DNA of 6,738 nt from RGIG995 sp045652445 (lineage in GTDB: Bacteria; Bacillota; Clostridia; Oscillospirales; UBA644). A program made the translations under genes and the position numbers. The notes under the pieces are model-generated. The model saw only the letters and a program-made list of their open reading frames with translations, made no database searches and was not told the DNA's origin. This document shows, in pieces, positions 1-6,606 of the stretch (its first letter is position 1; each line of letters starts with the position of its first letter). The stretch lies in contig JAZRUJ010000017.1 in NCBI GenBank assembly GCA_045652445.1, forward strand, positions 1 through 6,738, in the 5' to 3' direction.

Positions 1-545
1 TTATCAAAAAACATTTGGGTGGTCAAAAAATCGCAGCCCGCGTCCACTTTTTCTTTCAGCCGGCGGATGTCCTCCTGCTGGTTGGCACTTTCCGGGTGAA
101 TTTCCGGGTAACAAGCCGCCCCAATGCAAAACCCGTGGGATTTCAGTTCCTGCACCAATTCCACCGCGTACCGATAATCCCACCGGGAACGGTCTTCCTC
201 TTTCCGGTCTTCGGGAATATCCCCCCGCAACGCCATAACGTTTTCGATGCCCGCTCGTTTCATGGCTTCAATCTGCATTCCGACAGACTCCTTGGTAGAA
301 GAAACGCAGGTCAAATGTGCCAGGGTGGGAACCCCGTGGTCTTCTTTGATTTTTTGGGCGATGTCCAGGGTGTATTTGCTCGTTCCTCCCCCCGCACCGT
401 AGGTAACGCTCATAAAAGTCGGCTTCAAGGCGGCGATTTGATGGACGGCTTGTTCCACCGAATCAAAGGAAGCGTCGGTTTTCGGAGGGAAAACTTCAAA
501 GGACAGGGAGGGCGTTCCCCCGTTAAGAATTTTGCAAAGGTTCAT
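1..545 (-). CDS. metF: 5,10-methylenetetrahydrofolate reductase, N-terminal part (cut by window edge)
   Basis: This is the flavoenzyme that reduces 5,10-methylene-THF to 5-methyl-THF, the methyl donor for methionine synthesis; in acetogens the same family serves the methyl branch of the Wood-Ljungdahl pathway. The 181 residues visible read through the first two thirds of the usual 280-300 residue TIM barrel. Family motifs appear in order: SFEVFPPK at about 15-22 with the catalytic glutamate at E17, VTYGAGGGTS at 47-56, AHLTCVSSTKE from 76, MALRGD ending at D109 (equivalent to the flavin-contacting aspartate 120 of the E. coli enzyme), GAACYPEIHPES, and DFLTTQMFFD at the window edge. The spacing between E17 and D109 matches that in E. 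coli MetF. The ATG at 545-543 is preceded by CGGAGT six bases upstream. It lies 24 bases behind the hydrolase gene, so it is probably the distal gene of the same operon. The reading frame is intact. The C-terminus and stop lie outside the window, so a fused C-terminal domain cannot be excluded. Confidence 0.96.
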   Translation of the reverse strand, partial: MNLCKILNGGTPSLSFEVFPPKTDASFDSVEQAVHQIAALKPTFMSVTYGAGGGTSKYTLDIAQKIKEDHGVPTLAHLTCVSSTKESVGMQIEAMKRAGIENVMALRGDIPEDRKEEDRSRWDYRYAVELVQELKSHGFCIGAACYPEIHPESANQQEDIRRLKEKVDAGCDFLTTQMFFD

Positions 546-569
546 GTGAAACTCCGTATGAATACAAAA

Positions 570-1571
570 TTATTTTGAGAAAAACGACAGGGTCTGGTCT
601 AACACCGACTGTAAAATGTCGTTGGTTGCCATAAAAAGTCCGTGTTTGCTTTCGGGAATGACCACCAATTCTCCATGGGGAATACGGGATACGTATTTTT
701 CTTGGTACTTTGTGTGAACGTAATCTTCCTGTTCTGCCTGCAAAAGCAACACCGGGGCCTGCACCGTGGCACAGTTGGAACGTTTCAACAGCGTCCGGGT
801 CACCGCTAACGCCTGATACATCCAGCCGTAGGTGGGAGCAGTCATTTGCAGATGCCGGTAATGGATTCGCTTTTGCTGATAGTAATCAAACCGGGACGGG
901 GACAGATCCGCACTATGTTCGTAGGTGGCGTCTTCGTTAAAGTCGGGAAGATCCATCACCCGCTTTTTCCCATTCCCCGCAAGGCACATTCCCAACGCCA
1001 TCAGTTCCGCAAGCCAGCGGGGAATATTTTTGGTTTTCGGAGCAATCATGGGGGCACTCATCACCGCCCGGCGGAAGGTGACCGGATGCTGGGACAGGTA
1101 TAATCCCGCCACCGCACCTCCCATGGAATGGCTCACCAAATACAGGGGAAGATTAACGGCATTGGGACGAACGATCTTTTGAATAAACCAATCCATGTCG
1201 TCGGCATACTGCTGAAACTTCCCAATATGAATCAGCGAGGGATGTTTCATTTCCCGGTAGGATTTTCCGTGTCCCCGATGGTCGTATACGAACACCGAAT
1301 AACCTGTTTCCAGGAAATAATAAACCATTTCCCGATATTTTTCCGCCGATTCGGTAAAGCCGTGGCAAAGCACCACCGCCCCCACCGGGTCGGCACAAAG
1401 ATAATATTCATAATGCAGACGGGTTCCTCGAACAATGGTCAAAAATCCCTTGTTCCGGTACCGTTGCAACAAAGGTTCGACGGTATTTACCATCACTTCG
1501 TCAAACCGTTCTTCCGGAAGAACGGAGACGTGGGTCTCTCCCCGATGGGCAGAGGGATATAACTTTGGCAT
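570..1571 (-). CDS. Alpha/beta hydrolase, lysophospholipase / monoglyceride-lipase type
   Basis: A 333-residue serine hydrolase of the Hydrolase_4 group, to which PldB lysophospholipase and bacterial monoacylglycerol lipases belong. The N-terminal 60 residues are a leader typical of PldB-like proteins. The core then shows the oxyanion-hole segment LCHGFTE at 68-74, DHRGHGKS at 97-104, the nucleophile elbow SHSMGG at 147-152 (nucleophile Ser149), the acidic segment LLLQAEQED at 275-283 (catalytic acid probably E282 or D283), and the catalytic histidine in ESKHG (His310). The LLLQAE wording closely resembles E. coli PldB. The elbow has Ser instead of the usual first Gly of GxSxG. There is no signal peptide or membrane span, so it is predicted to be cytoplasmic or peripheral. 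The exact substrate (lysophospholipid, monoglyceride or another ester) cannot be read. It lies between an unknown soluble protein gene (45-base gap) and metF (24-base gap). The ATG at 1571 was chosen over an in-frame TTG at 1586 because the ribosome binding site overlaps that TTG. Confidence 0.9.
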   Translation of the reverse strand: MPKLYPSAHRGETHVSVLPEERFDEVMVNTVEPLLQRYRNKGFLTIVRGTRLHYEYYLCADPVGAVVLCHGFTESAEKYREMVYYFLETGYSVFVYDHRGHGKSYREMKHPSLIHIGKFQQYADDMDWFIQKIVRPNAVNLPLYLVSHSMGGAVAGLYLSQHPVTFRRAVMSAPMIAPKTKNIPRWLAELMALGMCLAGNGKKRVMDLPDFNEDATYEHSADLSPSRFDYYQQKRIHYRHLQMTAPTYGWMYQALAVTRTLLKRSNCATVQAPVLLLQAEQEDYVHTKYQEKYVSRIPHGELVVIPESKHGLFMATNDILQSVLDQTLSFFSK

Positions 1572-1576
1572 AACTA

Positions 1577-1584
1577 CCCTTTCC
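1577..1584 (-). promoter_or_regulatory. Ribosome binding site that fixes the hydrolase start
   Basis: On the minus strand GGAAAGGG sits five bases before the ATG at 1571-1569. It overlaps the only upstream in-frame start candidate (TTG at 1586-1584), so that TTG would have no binding site at a suitable distance. This supports the shorter, 333-residue protein. Confidence 0.75.
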
Positions 1585-1616
1585 AAATTGAAAATACTTA
1601 AAAACGGAACGCCGTG

Positions 1617-2501
1617 TCAAATCAGATCTTCCCAAGGCACTTCCGGAAGAGATCGGAGGGTGACACTGTCGGCGGCGGGAACAATGGCAAGAACGCCGTC
1701 TCGACGTAGGCACAAAAGAACCTCCCGGTTCCGTCCCGGGTCGGTGCGGTCGGCGTACCAGACGGTGTCCACCAACATGCCGTCGTCCAATCGTTCCAAG
1801 GCGGTGCGGGTCAGACGATAGGCACTGTCCAGGGACAGATCGTTGATGTCTGGGGTCAAAATTCCTTTATCTTCCAAGCCTTTCAGGGCGTTGTCAATAA
1901 TATTGTGATGTTTTTCTTCCATCATGCGGTCAATGGTGTCGGAGACCGACTCCCAGCCCAATTCGTCCAAATAGTTCCGCAGATACAACGCCAAATCCCC
2001 CGTCTTCAAATCGTCGGCAAGGAAGGAATTGTTGGTTCCGATGCCGTCATTTTTCGCCCGGGCGGCATACAAAGCCCGAATCAAATTAAAAACGGCAAAT
2101 TCATCGGAGGTCAGTTTTACGTCCAACTGGGTAAAGGCACCGAAGTTTGGTTGATAAAATCCGCAGAAATTCTTTTGCAGAAATTTTAACAGCCGAGGAT
2201 AATCAAAATAGGCTTCAAACACGTGAAGATCCTGATTTTCCAGCCAGGTATACAGATACCAGATGGCACCGATATTGAGAAGATGCAATTCCCCGTCGGC
2301 GGCGGAATGTCTGCCCACGATGAGGGTTCTCTCCGGCGTTAAGGCAAAGGCACAAAGCAATTGCTGTTCCTGGGTCAACGCCATGGTGGGGGGGTCTTGG
2401 TTCAGCGTCAAAAGGCTGCGAAAAGGCGACGCAGCGTTGGCTTCCCGAGGGGAAGACCGGAGTAGAGTCAATAATTCTTTGGTGGTAAAAATATATTTCA
2501 T
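1617..2501 (-). CDS. Uncharacterised soluble protein, possible winged-helix segment
   Basis: I do not recognise this 294-residue protein. It has no signal peptide or membrane span and looks cytoplasmic. Residues 1-110 are a mixed region rich in aromatic and leucine residues (for example WYLYTWLE at 81-88). Residues 128-150 form a likely amphipathic helix (LTSDEFAVFNLIRALYAAR). Residues 186-235 read as helix, helix (NIIDNALKGLEDKGIL, 200-215), turn, then YRLTRTALERL, an order reminiscent of a winged helix, where the phrase LxxLExKGIL is common; this is only a pattern resemblance. The last 50 residues look like beta strands. The start codon ATG at 2501 overlaps the TGA of the preceding cysteine-rich membrane protein (ATGA), with GGGAGG nine bases upstream inside that gene. 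Translation of the two is therefore probably coupled, and a physical partnership with that protein's cytoplasmic part is plausible. The hydrolase gene follows after 45 bases. Confidence 0.85.
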   Translation of the reverse strand: MKYIFTTKELLTLLRSSPREANAASPFRSLLTLNQDPPTMALTQEQQLLCAFALTPERTLIVGRHSAADGELHLLNIGAIWYLYTWLENQDLHVFEAYFDYPRLLKFLQKNFCGFYQPNFGAFTQLDVKLTSDEFAVFNLIRALYAARAKNDGIGTNNSFLADDLKTGDLALYLRNYLDELGWESVSDTIDRMMEEKHHNIIDNALKGLEDKGILTPDINDLSLDSAYRLTRTALERLDDGMLVDTVWYADRTDPGRNREVLLCLRRDGVLAIVPAADSVTLRSLPEVPWEDLI

Positions 2502-3655
2502 TTCAGCATACCTCCCGGGAAACGGTTTTTGTCTCCCATTCGCCGAGGCGAGGCTTCTTCGGGAAGTCCGGCGGGGGCGGGGAGCGTTTTCCCTGCCATG
2601 CGATCCAACAAAAGCAACCGTTCGATGTCACATCCGGGAATCAGTTGTTCCAGGGTCTGGCGGCGTTCCTGTTCGGTGGACGGGTCGGTCTTACGGGTCA
2701 TGAGGGGGGAAGAGTCATAGATTTTTGCTCCAAAACGGGTAATGTTGGAGGCGGGGCGGAGCAGATTTCCCTCCGGTCCGTTCAAAGACTTCACCAATTC
2801 AAACAAAACGATTTCTTTGCGTTTGGTGTCCCATTTTACCAAACTTTGAGCCGGGGTTTCCCCGCTGATCTCCCGGCGGTCGGGGGAAAATTTCTTTTCT
2901 TTGAAATCCCACAACCGTTCCACCGTTTCCACCGAACCCACAAAGCCGTAGTGGTTCATGTTCCGGCAGGTGCGAAGGTTTTCCGTCGCCCGTTCCCGAA
3001 TCCAATCTTCTTCCAAAGCGGCAGTAAGAAGCTCGTTTTTCCGCAGACACAGAAGTTTTCCCTCCCGGTCCAGGATTCGCGTGTCTCCGTCCCGTTTGGA
3101 TTCTTCCCGCTGTTTTGCCAAAAGATACCGTTTTTTCGCGTCAGGTTCCCGGTCGATGGCGTCCAGTTCTTTTTCCAACATCTGAGGACGGTTTTTCCGG
3201 TTCCGTACCGCAGAACGGCGGCGGTAAATGGTAAAATACAATCCCAAAAATCCTCCAAAGGGCAACAGGCATGCCAAGGCGATAATGGCTCCGTTGTCGG
3301 GGTTTGGAATTTCTTCGCCGGTCAGCCCCTGTTGTACCTGTTGCAGAGCCACGTAATAAGAACGGTCTCTGCAAATGCAGTCTTCACAGGGAAGCCCGCA
3401 ATCGTCACAGGTGGTAAACACCGTTTCTTCTACCGTGGAACGGGTCAGGTCGCTTCCGCACCAACAGGTGTGGCAGGTGCAGGACGTATAGTTCCGTCCG
3501 CAGCCCAAACAGTCGTAAATCATGTAATCGTCGGTGTCTTGACGGGAATATTCCCGGCCGCAGCCGCACAGTCCGTCGTGGGCTGAGGCAAAGGCAGACA
3601 CCGTTACCGTTGCCACAAGCAAAAGGGCAAGAAGCGTTCCGAAAATCTTTTTCAT
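2498..3655 (-). CDS. Cysteine-rich, membrane-anchored protein with signal peptide, unknown function
   Basis: I do not recognise this 385-residue protein, but its architecture is clear. Residues 1-25 are a signal peptide (MKKIF, a hydrophobic core LLALLLVATVTV, then an AxA-type end near SAFASA). Residues 26-121 would be outside the membrane and hold 13 cysteines between 30 and 95: a CxC pair at 30/32, CLGC at 49-52, CTCHTCWC at 59-66, and CDDCGLPCEDCIC at 83-95. This spacing resembles tandem zinc-ribbon or knuckle modules. GCGREY and GCGRNY look like two copies of one short repeat. Residues 122-144 are one membrane span, followed by RRRSAVRNRKNR, which by the positive-inside rule places residues 145-385 in the cytoplasm. 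That part starts with a charged helical, possibly coiled stretch (about 155-230) and ends in a Pro/Arg-rich tail. The start at 3655 has GGGGGTG seven bases upstream. Both ends overlap neighbouring genes by four bases. Confidence 0.88.
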   Translation of the reverse strand: MKKIFGTLLALLLVATVTVSAFASAHDGLCGCGREYSRQDTDDYMIYDCLGCGRNYTSCTCHTCWCGSDLTRSTVEETVFTTCDDCGLPCEDCICRDRSYYVALQQVQQGLTGEEIPNPDNGAIIALACLLPFGGFLGLYFTIYRRRSAVRNRKNRPQMLEKELDAIDREPDAKKRYLLAKQREESKRDGDTRILDREGKLLCLRKNELLTAALEEDWIRERATENLRTCRNMNHYGFVGSVETVERLWDFKEKKFSPDRREISGETPAQSLVKWDTKRKEIVLFELVKSLNGPEGNLLRPASNITRFGAKIYDSSPLMTRKTDPSTEQERRQTLEQLIPGCDIERLLLLDRMAGKTLPAPAGLPEEASPRRMGDKNRFPGGMLK

Positions 3656-4062
3656 GCTTTCACCCCCGTAATCAGGGCAATCAGAAGATAAACTACCGAT
3701 GCACCCACGGAAATAATCAAAGGTTTTGCCGCTTTATTTTTCGGCATATGTTCAAAGCGGTCTTTGGTGGTGGCAACCCCCATGGCAAACTGTCCCATTA
3801 CGTAAAAGGGAATCATTACGTTCCACCCCAGGATAAACTGCACCAGGAAAAACAGTACCGAAAAGGGCACCCGGTAGAGCCAATTTTTTCGGCGGGAAGA
3901 AAGCATCATATCGTAGAGGGTCACTTCCGCCCCGGTCAACGCCAAGGTCAAAATCAAGTACGCCAGAATGCTGACGCCGTTGGAGTGGGTCAGTACCACG
4001 CCGAAAATCAAATAAGGCAAGGCACACAGCAGACCTACGATGGTATAACGGTCAAATTTCAT
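3652..4062 (-). CDS. Small multi-span membrane protein, unknown function
   Basis: A 136-residue, strongly hydrophobic protein that I do not recognise. Membrane segments can be placed at about 7-25, 30-50, 62-98 (long enough for two closely spaced spans) and 114-133, giving four or five passes. Polar, basic loops lie at 54-61 (SSRRKNWL) and 99-113 (TKDRFEHMPKNKAAK), which are likely cytoplasmic. There are no conserved acidic or histidine residues in the spans that would suggest a transporter or protease. The start at 4062 is supported by AAGGAGGG six bases upstream, which overlaps the stop of the preceding gene. The stop TGA overlaps the start of the cysteine-rich protein gene as ATGA. Position and coupling suggest a membrane subunit of the same assembly. 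Confidence 0.85.
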   Translation of the reverse strand: MKFDRYTIVGLLCALPYLIFGVVLTHSNGVSILAYLILTLALTGAEVTLYDMMLSSRRKNWLYRVPFSVLFFLVQFILGWNVMIPFYVMGQFAMGVATTKDRFEHMPKNKAAKPLIISVGASVVYLLIALITGVKA

Positions 4063-4068
4063 TGTTTT

Positions 4069-4076
4069 CCCTCCTT
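4069..4076 (-). promoter_or_regulatory. Ribosome binding site overlapping the upstream stop codon
   Basis: On the minus strand AAGGAGGG follows directly from the TAA stop (4077-4075) of the acidic membrane protein gene and shares its last two bases. It lies six bases before the ATG at 4062. This arrangement allows ribosomes ending on one gene to restart on the next. Confidence 0.75.
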
Positions 4077-5115
4077 ATTTCAGCGTAAACGTCCAGGTCA
4101 TCACCAGGAACAGGAAAAATCCCCACACGACCAAAAGAACGGTGCTTTTGAACAAGTGCTTTTCTCCAAACAGGTCTCGCAACACGTCGACAAGCAGATA
4201 GAAAAACCACAAAAGTGCCATGATCCCAAAGGACATGGAAACCGATGCGTGGAAAATCAGTTGGACCAAAAGACCGAAGATCATCAGCCCCGCGGGATAC
4301 ACGCAGGCACCCGCCACGCCGGAAATGATCCGGAAGGGACGGAGCCGTTCTTTTCGGCAAGAAAGGGACAGGGCCAACGTCCCGGCGGCAAAGGCCATGG
4401 CGGCGGTTCCTCCCACCAGAAGCCCTACTCCTACAACCGCCCACAGGCGGCCGGCAGAGACCAGCCCTGCAAAATACCAATCCAATCCCAACAGCAGATA
4501 AAATCCGCCGAAGAACGCCATGACTCCCGCCAAAAACAGGGGCCACAGTTTTTCCGATACGTTTTCACATAACGTCCCGGGACGTAGGGCGTACCGAAGC
4601 CACCGTTTGGAAACTTGACGGAAGGTCCCCCCGGTAAAACGAACTTTTTCGTCCCCCGGTTCTTCCGAAAGGGGTAACGGTTGCCGGGGGTGTTTTGTTT
4701 TTCCCTCGGAAAATTCCGGCTCTGCTGCCGGCTCTTGTTCTTTCTCTTTTTTCTTTTTCGGAAGACGAACTTTCGGTTCTTTCGGTGTTTCTTCCATGAG
4801 TTTCGTAATTTTTTCCGTCACCGTTGCAGACAGTTCCCGGAAAGAAAATTTGGGTTTTTTCCCGGGTGCAGAATCCAAGATTTCTGCAGATTCTTGATCT
4901 TCTAAAAAGTCTTCCTCCGGAGCAAGGTCTTCCGAGCCTCCGATGGTTTCGGAATATTCCGCAATTTCTCCCGGATCGGCGATGGTAAAGTCAAAGGAAG
5001 AGATATCAAATTCCTCCGCAAAGTCTCCGGATTCCGGGGTGGAATCCGGCTCTTCCGGAAGTTGCTCCGGCGTTACGTCGGGAGTCAATTCGTCGTCGTA
5101 AGGATAATTCGGCAT
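4075..5115 (-). CDS. Membrane protein with acidic disordered N-terminus and about five C-terminal spans
   Basis: A 346-residue protein that I do not recognise by name. It has three parts. Residues 1-85 contain 28 Asp/Glu and no Lys, Arg or His, with many Pro, Ser and Gly: almost certainly disordered. Residues 86-180 are lysine-rich and polar (LPKKKKEKEQ at 118-127), including a probable helix around 91-110. Residues 188-343 hold about five membrane segments (about 190-211, 225-250, 264-289, 292-312, 324-343), preceded by RWLRYALRPGT. With no signal peptide, the long N-terminus should be cytoplasmic. Five C-terminal spans after a polar N-terminus recall bacterial Yip1-domain proteins, but I see no decisive motif, so this is a weak suggestion. 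It starts 15 bases after murE with AAAGGAGG as binding site, so it should be co-expressed with the cell-wall ligase. The stop is 12 bases before the next membrane protein. Confidence 0.87.
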   Translation of the reverse strand: MPNYPYDDELTPDVTPEQLPEEPDSTPESGDFAEEFDISSFDFTIADPGEIAEYSETIGGSEDLAPEEDFLEDQESAEILDSAPGKKPKFSFRELSATVTEKITKLMEETPKEPKVRLPKKKKEKEQEPAAEPEFSEGKTKHPRQPLPLSEEPGDEKVRFTGGTFRQVSKRWLRYALRPGTLCENVSEKLWPLFLAGVMAFFGGFYLLLGLDWYFAGLVSAGRLWAVVGVGLLVGGTAAMAFAAGTLALSLSCRKERLRPFRIISGVAGACVYPAGLMIFGLLVQLIFHASVSMSFGIMALLWFFYLLVDVLRDLFGEKHLFKSTVLLVVWGFFLFLVMTWTFTLK

Positions 5116-5124
5116 AGGTCTACT

Positions 5125-5132
5125 CCTCCTTT
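5125..5132 (-). promoter_or_regulatory. Strong ribosome binding site within the murE stop codon
   Basis: The minus-strand sequence TAAAGGAGGAG contains the murE stop codon TAA (5133-5131) and a near-perfect AAAGGAGG, nine bases before the ATG at 5115. It fixes the start of the downstream gene and links its translation to murE. Confidence 0.8.
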
Positions 5133-6606
5133 AATGTATGATCGCGGTCATGGCCGCTTCGTTGGCGCAGGTTCGGTCTCCCCCGTAAGGAACCGATTGT
5201 CCCTTGACGGCTTGGGTGGTTTCGTGTCCTTTTCCCAACAGCAATAAAAGGTCCCCGGGGTTACATTGGGAAAGGGCATGGGCGATGGCTTGTTTCCGGT
5301 CGTGAATCCGGGTATAGTTGGCATTGTGACGCAGCAGCATCACTTCCGCTTCGTCCATGATGGCGTCGGGATCTTCGTTTGCCGGATCGTCGTCGGTCAA
5401 CACTACGAAATCTGCCCGCTGTCCCGCCACATGGGACATTTCGGTTCGCCGGTCCAGGGCTTTGTTCCCCGGGCAGCCGTAAACCACCACTTTTTTTGCG
5501 TCGGGGTGGAATCGGTCGGCGTAATCAAATACTTTTTCAAAGGAAAGCCCGTTGTGGGCGTAATCTACAATCACGTGAACCCCGTTTAAGGTGAACTGCT
5601 CCATTCGTCCCTTGACCGAAGCGGTGGACAGTCCCTGTCGGATTTCCGAAATGCCGATGCCCAAGGTTCGAGCGGCGGCGATGGCACAAAGGGCGTTGGA
5701 AACATTAAACTCTCCCGCCATGATCAGGGTCATCGGTTCTTCCTGAAGATCGGTGCCGCTGACGGTAAAGGATAAGCCTTCTTCCGTCAATTCCAGATTC
5801 GACGCGTAATAATCCGCCGTAGAATCGGTGAGAGATACGGTCAAAAGTTTCTTACAGGTGGCGGCGGCAATCATCTCCCCGGCGTGTTCGTCGTCCAGGT
5901 TGACGATGCCCGTGTCGCACAGTGTCAGCATCTTTTTCTTTGCGGTTTTGTATTCTTCAAAATTCTTATGCTCCGTGGGGGAAATGTGGTCCGGGGAAAG
6001 ATTCAGATAGATCCCCACCGCAAATTCCACGCCGGAAACTCGGTCGTATTGCAACCCCTGGGAAGAAACTTCCATGACCGCCCCTTTAACGCCGTTGTTG
6101 GCAAAGTCATAAAGAAGCCCGTACAATTCCAAGGCTTCCGGGGTGGTTCCGCTTTTTTTCCGGGGCTGTCCGCAGCAAAGAGCCTCGTTGGTGGAAATAA
6201 TTCCGTACTGTCCCCCGTAGGCTTGGTTAAAAATCGACGCCAACTGATAGGCACAGGAGGTTTTTCCTTTTGTCCCCGTAATCCCTACCAAAGGATATTG
6301 ACGGTCGGGCTGTCCGTAGAACGCCCGGGCAATCAGGGGCATGGCTTTCCGTACGTCGGAAACCAACAGATGGGGCAAGTCTACGTCGTATTCCACTTCG
6401 GAAACGTAGGCACAGATTCCCTGTTTTGCCGCGTCGGAAAGATATTGGGCTTTGAAACGGACGCCTTTGCAGAAAAACAGCATTCCGGGGGCGGCGGTTT
6501 TGGAGTCGCACCCGATGGCGGAGGGGATAATTTCCCCCTGCTCTACGGCGTCTTTGGTGAGTAGTCCCGCCTGGGTCAGAAGAGTACGAATTTCGGAAAG
6601 ATTCAT
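5131..6606 (-). CDS. murE: UDP-N-acetylmuramoyl-tripeptide synthetase, probably lysine-adding type
   Basis: MurE is the cytoplasmic ATP-dependent ligase that adds the third residue to UDP-MurNAc-L-Ala-D-Glu in peptidoglycan synthesis. The 491 residues match the family's usual length, with all three Mur-ligase domains. Visible motifs: the uridine-domain GCDSKTAAPGMLFF at 32-45; the P-loop ITGTKGKTS at 109-117; TTPEA at 154-158; MEVSSQGL at 178-185; NLSPDHISPTEH at 202-213; the carbamylated-lysine segment YKTAKKKML (probably K223); DYAHN at 348-352; GCPGNKALDRR at 377-387; and GKGHE at 458-462. Where meso-diaminopimelate enzymes carry DNPR, this protein reads DDPANEDP (406-413). That, with GTKGKT and PGNK, matches my recollection of the lysine-adding enzymes of streptococci and staphylococci; ornithine is also possible. 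The ATG at 6606 has AAAGGA nine bases upstream. It is the first gene of the operon in this window. Confidence 0.96.
   Translation of the reverse strand: MNLSEIRTLLTQAGLLTKDAVEQGEIIPSAIGCDSKTAAPGMLFFCKGVRFKAQYLSDAAKQGICAYVSEVEYDVDLPHLLVSDVRKAMPLIARAFYGQPDRQYPLVGITGTKGKTSCAYQLASIFNQAYGGQYGIISTNEALCCGQPRKKSGTTPEALELYGLLYDFANNGVKGAVMEVSSQGLQYDRVSGVEFAVGIYLNLSPDHISPTEHKNFEEYKTAKKKMLTLCDTGIVNLDDEHAGEMIAAATCKKLLTVSLTDSTADYYASNLELTEEGLSFTVSGTDLQEEPMTLIMAGEFNVSNALCAIAAARTLGIGISEIRQGLSTASVKGRMEQFTLNGVHVIVDYAHNGLSFEKVFDYADRFHPDAKKVVVYGCPGNKALDRRTEMSHVAGQRADFVVLTDDDPANEDPDAIMDEAEVMLLRHNANYTRIHDRKQAIAHALSQCNPGDLLLLLGKGHETTQAVKGQSVPYGGDRTCANEAAMTAIIH

Noticed and set aside
546..569. SAM- or folate-type riboswitch controlling metF.
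   Set aside because: Only 24 bases separate metF from the upstream gene, enough for a ribosome binding site but not for a riboswitch.
15..578. A 187-codon plus-strand open frame at the left edge.
   Set aside because: It is antisense to metF, whose motifs are unmistakable on the minus strand.
1572..1586. Longer hydrolase beginning at an in-frame TTG (five extra residues).
   Set aside because: The TTG lies within the ribosome binding site for the ATG at 1571 and has no site of its own.
1600..1615. ACGG-CGTT-CCGT hairpin followed by a T run on the minus strand, just after the stop at 1617, as a possible terminator.
   Set aside because: The stem is only four base pairs and the T run is short; too weak to end transcription convincingly.
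2645..3586. A 313-codon open frame on the plus strand, opposite the cysteine-rich protein gene.
   Set aside because: It is a mirror of the real gene: the coding strand rarely uses codons whose complement is a stop. It has no good ribosome binding site and no sensible domain pattern.
3610..4572. A 320-codon plus-strand open frame opposite the membrane protein genes.
   Set aside because: Its product is a Gln/His/Lys-rich low-complexity sequence, as expected from reading hydrophobic codons backwards. The minus-strand genes have signal peptide, membrane spans and binding sites.
1617..5115. Type VII secretion, toxin-antitoxin or phage-defence locus.
   Set aside because: No WXG100 protein, FtsK/SpoIIIE ATPase, nuclease, NTPase or toxin-like motif is visible. 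No ATP-binding motif was seen in any of the four unknown proteins.
5884..6564. A 226-codon plus-strand open frame inside murE.
   Set aside because: The minus strand encodes an intact MurE with all family motifs, so the antisense frame is a shadow.
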